Below the pieces are notes generated by a model. The model did not search any database. It had not been told where the DNA came from and saw only the letters and a program-made list of their open reading frames with translations. DNA of 64,000 bases from Hetaerina americana. Its lineage: Eukaryota > Arthropoda > Insecta > Odonata > Calopterygidae. The stretch covers positions 30,111,990 to 30,175,989 of the forward strand of contig JAKTNV010000001.1 of the NCBI GenBank assembly GCA_022747635.1, read 5' to 3'. Positions within the stretch are counted from its first letter, which is position 1. Every line of letters begins with the position of its first letter. The position numbers and the translations under genes are program-made. Shown piece by piece: positions 26,001 through 38,000 of the stretch.

Positions 26001-29000
26001 CTTTGTCCTATCTCCACTAACCCCAAGGCGGACTCCCGCCAGGCAACCCTTTCCCTACCATGCTTTCCTTAACCTCCCCCCCCCCCTCCCCCCCCGGAGA
26101 CTAACCTTCCTTGACTCCTCCTTCTCAGTAATACCCCAATCCCGCTCCTTTCCCTCCCCCACCATCTCCTCTTCCTTTCTTACATACATACACACCCCCC
26201 CCCCTCCCCATTCCTTCTGTTATATAATATAGTGAACGACGTGCTATGTAACTCCCGGTCACCCCTCCTCAACCTTAAACTCCCAAACTCTTTGTCCTAT
26301 CTCCACTAACCCCAAGGCGGACCCCCGCCAGGCAACCCTTTCCCTACCATGCTTTCCTTAACCTCCCCCCCCCCCTCCCCCCCCGGAGACTAACCTTCCT
26401 TGACTCCTCCTTCTCAGTAATACCCCAATCCCGCTCCTTTCCCTCCCCCACCATCGCCTCTTCCGTTCTTACATCCATACACACCCCCCCCACCTCCCCA
26501 TTCCTTCTGTTATATATAGAAAGATTTTGGCCTGTATTTCACCTGAAGATGACGCTGAGCGTCGAAACCTAGGTCGTGAATAAATATTTTATGTGGAAAA
26601 ACCAAGTGTTTCCTTTGCAAAAAACACATGGTTTTACACCAAAAACTTCATATTGATGGAGATAAATTTAAAGGCTTATCACAACTTCCTGTAAAAGCAC
26701 ATGTTTTGCTAGATATTGCAAGCACAGATAAGGATAACCAAATATGAGAGGTTACATAATGTCATATCCTTGGAATTATAGTTGATTTGGTTTGATTATC
26801 ATGCATACCGTGTTTTTCAAGACCATTTTTTAAGTCTTCTTAGAAATTAGCCTTATTATTTATAATATTTGCAAAAGTAGGAGAAAGATAATAATAGATA
26901 TAAAATTAGGGATACAAAGAACTTAAGGATATAATTTTTAAGAATATGGCAGAATAAATAATACCCAACCTTACAAAGGGTTAAATACTTGCAAGAGTTT
27001 AATATAACTGAGTGGAGATTGTAAATTGAAATCATCCCAATACTGGTACTCATTAAACGACTAAACAGGTATAATACATATTTTTATTGTTTTACTTCAC
27101 TAAAATTGTCCTTCAGCCACAGCTATTTTAATGCCATCTTTGGAAAGTTTTCACTAATTGAGACAGAGTTTGCTCCTGATTATATCATGGTATAAGGTTT
27201 TAGAATGATATCTTACACTTTTAAATCCATATCTGGAGGATGAAGCATTTATTTGGTTTAGAATTGAGAAGTATTTAGTTTTATGGCTATTGATATCAGA
27301 CATAGTTTTGAAAATAAAATTAGAGAGGGTAAATTTGTCAATAACTTGAAAGATACACAAGAATCATCTGTGTCAACAAGCATACAGTTGGCTATTATGT
27401 AACTGTTATAGTTGATGTTCTAAAACTGAGTCTATAGATAACTTTTATTTTATGTTTCACAATGTTTCAAGCCTTGGAATTCTGCATAATGTTACTATAT
27501 CCCAAATGATATTCATGCATGACAGGTGGCTGTGTATTAATGCATAATAAGCATTTCTTACAGCTTCTGGTGAAATCTTGTCTCTTGCTCAAGCCAACCC
27601 TTCAATTGCTGGGATGACTTTGATGGTTATCTTGCTAGTGTGTCTTTCCCTGCTTAGAGACATATATAGTTAGGCCAAGATGAGAGGTTTCAAAAGGTCT
27701 TCTTGATCACCTTGTTCACTATTGGTAAGGTAAGGTTTTTTTAGATAACAGCTTTGTTGTGTAATACTATCAAATTATTTTTATTAAAATTAATAGCCTA
27801 TAAGCCTTGCACCAGTCCTTGGATATAATTATGCCAATGTATTTACCATGAAGTCTAGATTTCATCCTGAAAGTTAACCTAGAAGAATCTTCACAATCTG
27901 GGTAACACCTAAATTGTGTTGGCAGGTCAACCATACAATACACTGCATAAACAATAAAATTACATTCTACATACTGCAAAAAATAGCCATAAAGCAAAAT
28001 ATAATCCCCACATTTTTCAAGTGAACAGTGGATTAACCAGGATAAATACTTCCCTTGATTCTGAATAATTGGTAGTCTACTGTAATTGTAATTACCAATA
28101 AAACAGCAATCAACCTGATAGTTATTTTGATAGGTACGGATAAAGCCCAAGCACTAAACCCACCAGCATGTGAAATTCACACATCAGGGTATGGTGGGAG
28201 GGGGTGGGGGTTCCTTTCCTAATACACCTATGGTTTCTCAGGAAGACCAGCTACTCATAAATCATAGAGATTGGGTCAAGCTAAGGGTGCCCAGAGGTTA
28301 ACCTGAGAGCCAAACCCAGGCCCTCCACTCAGTAGCCCAATGTTCTACCTACTGGACTATCACACCCCAAATATGTAATCAGAAGAAAAATTGAATCTCT
28401 GCATTAATTGATATTTAAGTCAAGATTTAACGGAGTCCAAGATTCAGTGTGCGAAATATTGATTTTGACCCACCTCTAATAAAAATCATGCCTTGAAAAA
28501 TTACCATACATGCAAGCTTTGGATACTCAAGATAATGTAAAATAGAAGGATATACCATCATATTACTGGACATGATTACAAAAAAATAGGTACTTAATAA
28601 TATTTTCGATAGGCTTAGTTAGACCACTCTCCAAAATTAAAGACATTACATACAATCTCAGTCATGCAAGGGCCTTTTAAAATCTTGATTTCAAACAAAG
28701 CATCATGCCCATCACTCTTTTAAAAGAAAACCCAGGTTATAAGTGAAAAGTATAAAAAGAAACTTATTCTTGCTTACGTTACAAAATAGTTTCAGAAAGT
28801 ATCATCCAATATCAAGTAAACGTAAGTGATATGAGAGGAAAATAACTCTTAGAAGAGAGGAAAATAACTCCTAGAGCTAGAACAAGTTTCTAGCGCTAGG
28901 TCTCCTCTGCTAAACCCATGTTCATTAAAAAAATGTTATGACTTTATTTGAGACACAATGATAAGAAAGTAGTGATAGTGAATGCAAAAATAGTACAGGT

Positions 29001-32000
29001 ATTAGGAAAGTATAGAGACAGAATGGCTACAGCAAGGTGTAGCTTTCGACTTTTTAACATCAGCAATGCAGTGGAAATAAATTCTGACTAATAAAAGGTG
29101 AAAAACAACTTTTTCAATACTATATCTGTGGACTAATTTTGTTTCCAGTATTTGGTTAAAAAAAATGATAGCCATTATTTACAGAAGCAAGGAAATATCC
29201 TATCAATAGTAAAAATTGAACGTAAATATGATATTTCATGTAATAATACAGGTAAAACTTTTTCAGAAAACAATACTCCTTTTGGAGAATTTTAAAAGGA
29301 GTAAAATGACTGAAAATATATTTACCAGAAAATTTGTAGGAGGTGAGATAGTGATTCGATAATGATGAAGACGATCAGCATTGTTCGAATCTGAAAAACA
29401 TGGTTTCAGGTGGCTTTCTCCAGCATAAATGCCATGGCGGATACCAGAACGACGTGCCTTTGCACTACAGCGGCACAATGGACCATCATTCATCTAAAAA
29501 AGGCATACAGGGATAATTGTAACATAAGTAAAAAAGAAAAAAACATACCTAACAATAACATAATATCTCTATAAATAGGCATGAATGGTATAAATCTATT
29601 TTAAAGATGTACTTTCCACCAAATACATTTATTCTGTAATTTTCATATTCTCTTTATACATAAAATCAACATGATTATTAACTATATACATATAGCTACT
29701 AAGTAAGTTTATTAATGACCAGAAAGTCTCAACATTGAACGTGTATGGTGCAACTGAAAGAGAGCTAATTTCACAATAACGTCAACATTATTAGTACATA
29801 TTGCACTATATTGACAGGTGTCACTCACAAATGCTTGGTGAAGAGGTTTTAAAATCAATTCTAATCAGTATATACAACTTCTGACAAACTCTCATGTGAA
29901 GATATCCAATGACTAACCAAAATTCTCTATATAAGCACAATTAAACAATACATTGCCCTTACTCTGCTGACACCACTGAGGTATAGTGCATGTGTCTACA
30001 AAAATATGAGCAATAAATAAACAAAAATATAAAACTGATGAGCAATACATATACGATCCACAGGAGGGAGAATTCATGTCTTGAAAATCAGGATGGAGAG
30101 GTTACTACTACAGGCTAACCATCAGCATTACTCTGTAGCTTGCAGGGAAAATAATAACTCGATGGGAAGATTTAATACCAATTTATCACCCATCCATAAA
30201 TTTCACACGAAAATAATTAACAGACAAACGCAAATGACTCACCTCTCCAGTATCATTGTACCATAGCTCTGGATGCAATCTGTGAGGATGACGGCGTTTA
30301 CGCTGTAATTCCTCCATTGCTCGATCTTCTTCCTCTTCATCGGCATCTTCTGAGCTGGAATCATCCTCACTACTACTGCTACTGTTTCCTCCTCCACAGC
30401 CACCACCCCCAACTAGAAAAACATAATAAATTTCAAAATAAAATTAATTTCATATCGTATTCTTATTATGAGTTGATAGCAGTTTGTTTTCAATTCTCAA
30501 CTATTTAATTAATACCAGCTCTTAAAAATAAAGGAAAAACTAAAGATTTTTCTTTCACTCATATGCATGACATTATTATTAGAATTCTCAAAACCCCATC
30601 CAAAAAAGATACTGAGAGTTTTTAAAATGGGTGTTCCAAAGTAAAACTCATGGAATTAATCATTGACTTACATACGATTTGTTATCATATCAATGGATAA
30701 ACATTTTAGTCAAATTTTCTCTGAAAGCTCTGAAAATGAGTGCACTTGAGTAATTCCTGCATATTTGAATAAGTACTACATTCAGTTAGATATTAAATGC
30801 TTAAAACACCATCTTTTGTGGTTTTAATAACATTAGTATCATGATCTAAAGGTGGATCCCAAATAAAGAATCTAACCAAGGATGAATCAGACAATGGATG
30901 AAATTATTGGCGAGCCAATTAAATAAATCATATCAGGCCACTGGTGGAAGAAACAGCCAAGATCCATTTGAAGCCCTCAAACAAACTCAACTAAAAAAAT
31001 CGGGGCAAACCCATGTTTAATGACATTAGATATCTTCTTGATATTATTATGCATCGGCTCCTCCATGATGGGTTAACAATATGATAAATTTGCTTTGCAA
31101 TATGATGAAACTTGAGGTTCACTATAGGATTGAAAACTCACATTATGATTGCGTGGATCCTTTTAAATACACTATTTTATGTGATTTGATCCATTCCAAT
31201 TGTATGCTTGATTCCCTTATGCTGCTACTGCCATGCCATTCTGGAAATACAGCAATCCCTGAGAATGGATTTGTGCACAGGGAGATCAATTCATTGTGAT
31301 GATCAGTAATGCACTCACCGCCGTATATTTTGGGTACCTAATTTGGGCAACTCACTCATGGAAAGGAGTCTCCAAATTGATACAACACTTTCTTATTAAT
31401 CAATGTAAGGAACTGTTTTCTGCCATATGATCTGGTAGTAACTAATTAGGATGAGCTTTGGATGAATTCAGACCGAGCATGCCTACATTTCTAAGCTTCA
31501 CCTTACAAGACCTGCCTAACCTGACACCTCACACTAAAATAAACTTGTACAATTCCACATGCATTCTATCTCCTTCATTCCATTCAAGATGCCAAATTCT
31601 TTTCCTCCCGTACCTCACCGCCTCCTATCATCATCCCTTCTATCATAGTATTCAATATTCCAAACGCTGTGCATCTACCTTTCTTGTCTCTTCAAGATTT
31701 CCACATCTCAAAAACTACCAACCTTGGGTGATGTGCAAGGAGTGAGTTCAGGCTTAAAATCTGTCCTCCCACCAAACTTGCCCTAGAGTAACGATCCAGT
31801 AGTATAGGTGCTGTGACCCACTGCAAGCTGTACAGCAATGTTATATAATTTATACTTTATTCTATTACAGTGTTCAATGCTTAACCATTTCCCTGCGGCT
31901 CACTCTATGGAATACTAGTGCTCACACGCTGCAAAAATGGAGGGCATAGTCTCTCTATAACCTTTATAACTCCCAAAGTAATAAAATAATCTAAATACGA

Positions 32001-35000
32001 GGGTCATCCGGAAAGTAGTACCCGTTCGTGCCGCATGAAGTGCTGACGACGCGAGTAGCCGCTGGACGAGGTCAGATAGCTTCAGTGGCTTGTCTGCCTT
32101 CTCTGAGCCAAGTTGCGTGACGCTAGCATTGCCTGTGTTGTTTCTGTGATTGTTTACAATGTTTAAAAAAATTGAGAACGCCGCCAGTTGTGAAGTGAGG
32201 GCAGTGATTAAATTCCTCAATGCAAGAAACGTTCGCCCATGTGATATTCATCGCCAATTAAAGGAGGTGTATGGAGACAATGTAATGGACGAGTCGTCTG
32301 TTCGGCGGTGGTGTCGCAACTTCAACATGGGGAGGGGGAACACACACGACGATGAGCGTTCGGGGAGACCGTCTGTCATTACAGACCAACTGGTGAGCTC
32401 AGTTGACGAATTCGTGAGGAACGATCGGCGCGTCACAATTGATGACATCTGTGAGCATTTTCCCAATGTTTCTCGAACAATTGTTCATGAAATTGTTAAA
32501 CACCATCTGCATTATGCAAAAATTTGTGCAAGATGGGTCCCTCGCGTATCTCAATGAGCTGGCGGCGAAGGACTATGCAGCAGGAATAGAGAAACTTGTC
32601 ACACGTTATGACAAATGCCTTAATTTGCTTGGAGATTATGTTGAGAAGTAGTTTAAAGTATCCTCTTTCAAATAAAATTTTTTATGTTTGTTAATATTTA
32701 CTTTTGTGTCTTTATTTCACGAACGGGTACTACTTTCCGGATGACCCTCGTATTAAAACATGGAATAAATAAAAATAATCTAGATTCACTGCTTATTTAA
32801 TGGAAAATTTTTATCACATGATTTTGGCAAACATCATTTTCATAAAATTTCAAAGTATGATAGAACACTAAGGATAGGGTGAAAAGGTGCATTCACAGAA
32901 GCATACCATGCGAACACACTAGGTAGGTTCACAGCAGAAAAAGGGTTAACAGTCTCTTTGTATTCATGGGTTAAAAATCAAAGTTGGTTGAGAGAGTGGT
33001 TAGTTTACTTTGAGATACAGTGTATTCATTGTAAAATTTACACCGCTGTCCTTATACATTGTAATCAATTATTTTTAAGACTCATCAAATTATGTGTAAT
33101 CATCAGCATGTAATCTGGGGTAGCAGGTACTGCCATTTATTAGTTACTGAGGACAGTGATGTCAATTCACCCTTGAATTGTCATTACAGTAGCATTTGTT
33201 CAAGCTAAGGAAATTATTACTTACATTATATTCATAAATTTTCATATTTAATCTAAGTCTTAGACAAATATTTGGCAGATGTAACAGAATTAGGATTAGA
33301 TTAGATGACTTTTATCACAATTCACCCCTACACCAGTGAATGTGCAGCTTAAGGGCCCATTAGGGGCGAAGCTGACAGTGCTTCAATCAAAGTTTCGAGA
33401 GAAGGATATGGTCTTGGGTGGAATTACAAAACTGGCCGTGCTGATGGGACCAAATTTGTTAACCTGAATGCAAAAAGCAGCAGAGAAATCTAGAAGCTAC
33501 CCAGGGTCCAATCTTTTGACGGGGAGAGCCACCAACCCGTAAACCAAAAGATTGAATGGTTGCCTCATGCTGGAGCATTAGAAAGTTAACACTGTGGTGA
33601 AGGATAGAGATGCAAAGGCAAACCTCATCTTCATCTCTAACAGATATCAGGCCCTAGCAGAGGATAATCCTATGCTACATAAGTCATTCAATAAGTTCTA
33701 AGATAAAGATTGAAAAACAAATTATTTTGTGTAATTTTTTCACAATTTCAACAATATCTTCTTGTAGCTCAAAACACTTTTCTCATTGTTTCTACAACTT
33801 TTTAAATCCATCCAAACAGTAGGATTTCAGAAGGTCCTCAATAGGCATCTGCGTAGGCAATGACCACCTCATTTAATGTGAATCAATTTCTGTCAAGCAA
33901 TATTTTCAAGTGTAGGAATAAAAACAAACTATTTGCGGCTAAATCTGGTGGATATTATAATAATTTAAACTCTAAATCCATTATTTTTCCCAATGAAACT
34001 GCGCAGATGCGCACCCGTACAATGTGTTGATGAAAATTTTTTTTCTTCTTGAATTCTGTACTCAACAGGAGCAATAACAATGCATAATACTCTCCATTTA
34101 CCGCATGTCCTTTTTAAAAGCTACTGAAGTAGATGAATCCACCTGCCCAAAAAACTATGACCATCACCTAGCCAACCGATTTCACTGTCTTTCCTTTTCA
34201 CAAAGCCAGATGGCCTTTATAAAACCAATGTTTTGACTTTTGTTATGACTCTGAGGTGTAGTAGTGTGCCGATGTTTCATCCACAGTCATTTATTGATAT
34301 GCCTATGGCCTCAACTATTTTGCAAATTTTGATTGGTCAATCAATCAAAATTGACACACATAATGGATTTTGTCAATCATTCTGGAGGATGTCACTTCCA
34401 CTGAACCTCCCATATGATATTCATTGTTTGTGGATGTAGGACCACATTTTAAATCATTGAATTAATTGTAAACAGCTGCAAACATACGAATGGATATGCT
34501 ATGAATTCCATCAAATTTGGCTTTGATCTCTTTTAGTATTAAGCCCTTAAAATAGACGTGTTTAATCACCACACAAAACTCATTTTTCTCCATTTTTTTT
34601 TAAATCAAAAGTTTGTTACTTCAATTGGCTATGAAAATTAAACCACAGAATGGATATGAAGGAACTTTCACCGCAGTCCAGTGGGAGATGAATCTTAGTA
34701 AAGGCAAACCTTTTCCCAATACTACTAGCACCACCTCTTGGAATTTCTGAGAACTTATTGGACAACCCACATTTACGTTTCTGCAGCCCCTACCTCTGTT
34801 CCTGTAAGAGTACCACCCAGAAGGAATCATCAAAGTGGGTAGGGACGAGATTCTGGTGATAAACAGTAGCAAAGTCAGGTGCGAGTGATTGTTCCAATGC
34901 AAGAAAGGGCAGACCATGAGGGTGTAAGCTAGTGCCTGAGGGGGATCGAGATGGTGCTTGGGCTAATGGACTGGCTTCCCACCCAGAAGGCCGGGGTTCA

Positions 35001-38000
35001 AATCCTGGCAGTGTTGAATATTTTTTCAGAGGCATCTCGATCCCTACTAGGAGTGCTTTGTGGAGGGCACTTTGAGTGAGTACGCCGTCCATCGGATGAG
35101 ACGTTAAGCTGCGGACCCCTTGGTGCCTTTCGTTAAGAGTAGGCTAATGCCGACGCCGGGGTTCTCTCCACCCTTCATCCTTTCCTGTCCATCCCCTATG
35201 GCGTAAATGAACTCAGCTGTCAGTGGCCTCCCCTAAATACTACTACTACTACTGCTAGTGCCTGATGGCCTGGTAAATTCCAAGTGGTGGTATTTCCAGG
35301 TGACAAAGTGAGTTGAAGTGGCAGCTGCAGGCATGAAGTGGTCCAGCCTGCAGGTCATGGCTCATATAGGTATGAACAGGAGATTAATGCCTACATGAGC
35401 CATGATATGATATGTGTGGACCATAGATCCAAGGAAATTCAACATTCCTACTTGGAATTGGAACTCTGAGGTGATACAAGTGTGTGGCATCAAGGGGATA
35501 AAAGTGATGTTTGCAATTAGTAGCCTTGCCCTAAAGATTAATTGTGGGCCTCTGGTTAGGATCTGAGTGGAAGGCATAAATCAGAGGTTGTGTCATTTCT
35601 GCAGGGGTATCAGGGCCTCTTTCACTGACCTTCAGCAGGTAATCCAATTGTGAAGACACCCTCAGAACCACTTTTGGGTTCATTACACATCTGAGGCCAA
35701 TAAACATATAGCAGGTAGGATATTCTAATACTGCAGAGCATTTAAGATTTTAAAAAAGTGTAGGTCAGTGAGTAGGTCAAATAATGGGTCTCTAGTCTTC
35801 ATTGCCAAATAGTTTTGCTTTAAGTGAAGGAATGGTCAGTGCTAGAGATGCGCACAATAGGTTACTAATATGAATTAGATAGCATCAGATGGAAAATTTT
35901 ATAAGGGATTTGATAACAACAATAAGAAAAATACTCCATTAAATATTCAAGGAAACTGCAGTTTAATGACATAGGTAAAGAAAAAAGTCACGGAATATCA
36001 ACACCTTATTTGAAGCGCAGGCACAGATATAATTACAGTAACTAAAAGGTGGAACTGAAACAGTGAAATTTTCTCCAAATCCTTTTCTGTTTACAGAAAT
36101 GTTGGAGTAAATATAATCGGGGAAATGTCTTTATGGAAATTAAAAACTCTGGCATTAGCAGTGCAGAGGTGATTCCAGATAATGGTTTGGAAAATGCTTG
36201 GTGTCCAATAAATAGTCCTCTAACTAAAAGAATCTATGTGTGTGCATTTTGCAAGGCAATGGATGACAAAATTATTCAACACTAGAACTAGACCAGCAAG
36301 TTTCTTATTCCAAAACAAATCATCACGGCATTATAATCCTAGGAGATTTCAATGTCCCATGCATTGATACCAGCAAGTCCTAAATATCGGAAGAAAACAT
36401 TGTTCTCTCACCATATTGTCACATTTCCCCAATGCTCTTCTAATAAGAATATTGGAACATTCGGCTAGCATATGGCATCCTCATGAAGCCGGATTGATAA
36501 CCAAATTAGATCGTGTGCAGCATACGAGCTAGATTTTAAAAACATCGTTGTGATAAACTGAATATTGTACCAAAATTATCAGATGAACTAGGTTGGGAAT
36601 CACTCAAATTACAGGTCAAATTACAGATCAAACTTCCTGCATAAATTTCTTCTTAAATCATACCCTGGTTGGTGAGATCATGTAAAGAAAATTAGGGAGA
36701 TTTAGTGTACAACAGTTAGACTTAAGATGCCATTTTTCTCAGGGAAAACAATGACTCACCTCTGTGAACCCTGAGTCGTGGCTGACGGCTAACAGCAGAC
36801 ATTCCATCCACTTTTGGAAGTGCCAGTCGAGCCCTCTCAGCTCTCTCCACCAGTTCTTCTTCAAATCGATCACAGAGTGCAGCAAGTCTCTTGGTTGCTC
36901 TCATAACACGTGGTTGTCTGCCAAAATGAACAATGTTAAAATTATCACTGAAGCACTAAAGTCATGCTCCATGCAATAAACACTTTTGGACGACTGTGAT
37001 TCAGTTTGGCAGCCTTTTTATTTTTAATATACATTGAGAAATTAATGAATTGGTAAGACCTAACATCAGCTGGTTTTCACCAGAGTATCAAAACATTGTA
37101 TTACAATTTAAAACTACGGGATGGTAATTCAAAAAGTAGGGGATACTGTAGAGGAAAGAATATACATGAAAAAATAAATACCAGCATAAATTTCCAGCAC
37201 TTAGTTAAAATAATTTATACCTCAATAATCACTCTAAATGATTTCATGGAACCAAACTACGAGGGTCATCCGGAAAGTAGTACCCGTTCGTGCCGCATGA
37301 AGTGCTGACGACGCGAGTAGCCGCTGGACGAGGTCAGATAGCTTCAGTGGCTTGTCTGCCTTCTCTGAGCCAAGTTGCGTGACGCTAGCATTGCCTGTGT
37401 TGTTTCTGTGATTGTTTACAATGTTTAAAAAAATTGAGAACGCCGCCAGTTGTGAAGTGAGGGCAGTGATTAAATTCCTCAATGCAAGAAACGTTCGCCC
37501 ATGTGATATTCATCGCCAATTAAAGGAGGTGTATGGAGACAATGTAATGGACGAGTCGTCTGTTCGGCGGTGGTGTCGCAACTTCAACATGGGGAGGGGG
37601 AACACACACGACGATGAGCGTTCGGGGAGACCGTCTGTCATTGCAGACCAACTGGTGAGCTCAGTTGACGAATTCGTGAGGAACGATCGGCGCGTCACAA
37701 TTGATGACATCTGTGAGCATTTTCCCAATGTCTCTCGAACAATTGTTCATGAAATTGTTAAACACCATCTGCATTATGCAAAAATTTGTGCAAGATGGGT
37801 CCCTCGCGTATCTCAATGAGCTGGCGGCGAAGGACTATGCAGCAGGAATAGAGAAACTTGTCACACGTTATGACAAATGCCTTAATTTGCTTGGAGATTA
37901 TGTTGAGAAGTAGTTGAAAGTATCCTCTTTCAAATAAAATTTTTTATGTTTGTTAATATTTACTTTTGTGTCTTTATTTCACGAACGGGTACTACTTTCC

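Larger units (their letters stand above)
25335..26618. mobile_element. Penelope-like fold-back element with hammerhead motifs on both strands
   Basis: A 1.28-kb inverted structure in the DROSHA intron between exons 8 and 9. The left arm (25381-about 25850) is mirrored by the right arm (about 25853-26619). Both outer ends carry the same hammerhead-like motif in opposite orientation. The inner part is built of units about 289 bp long that repeat in tandem. A 12-base direct repeat (AAAAAACACATG at 25323-25334 and 26619-26630) flanks the whole, as expected for a target duplication; about 45 extra bases at the left (25335-25380) have no partner on the right. No protein is encoded. Penelope-like elements are known for terminal repeats with minimal hammerhead ribozymes; assignment rests on that. 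Confidence 0.75.
30413..36759 (-). other. DROSHA intron 6-7
   Basis: The longest DROSHA intron in the window (6.3 kb). It holds mariner copy 1, the family B SINE and a LINE endonuclease fragment. A stretch at about 33340-33700 reads like a LINE 5' region (ordered G-rich text, no long frame) but could not be assigned. Confidence 0.6.
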
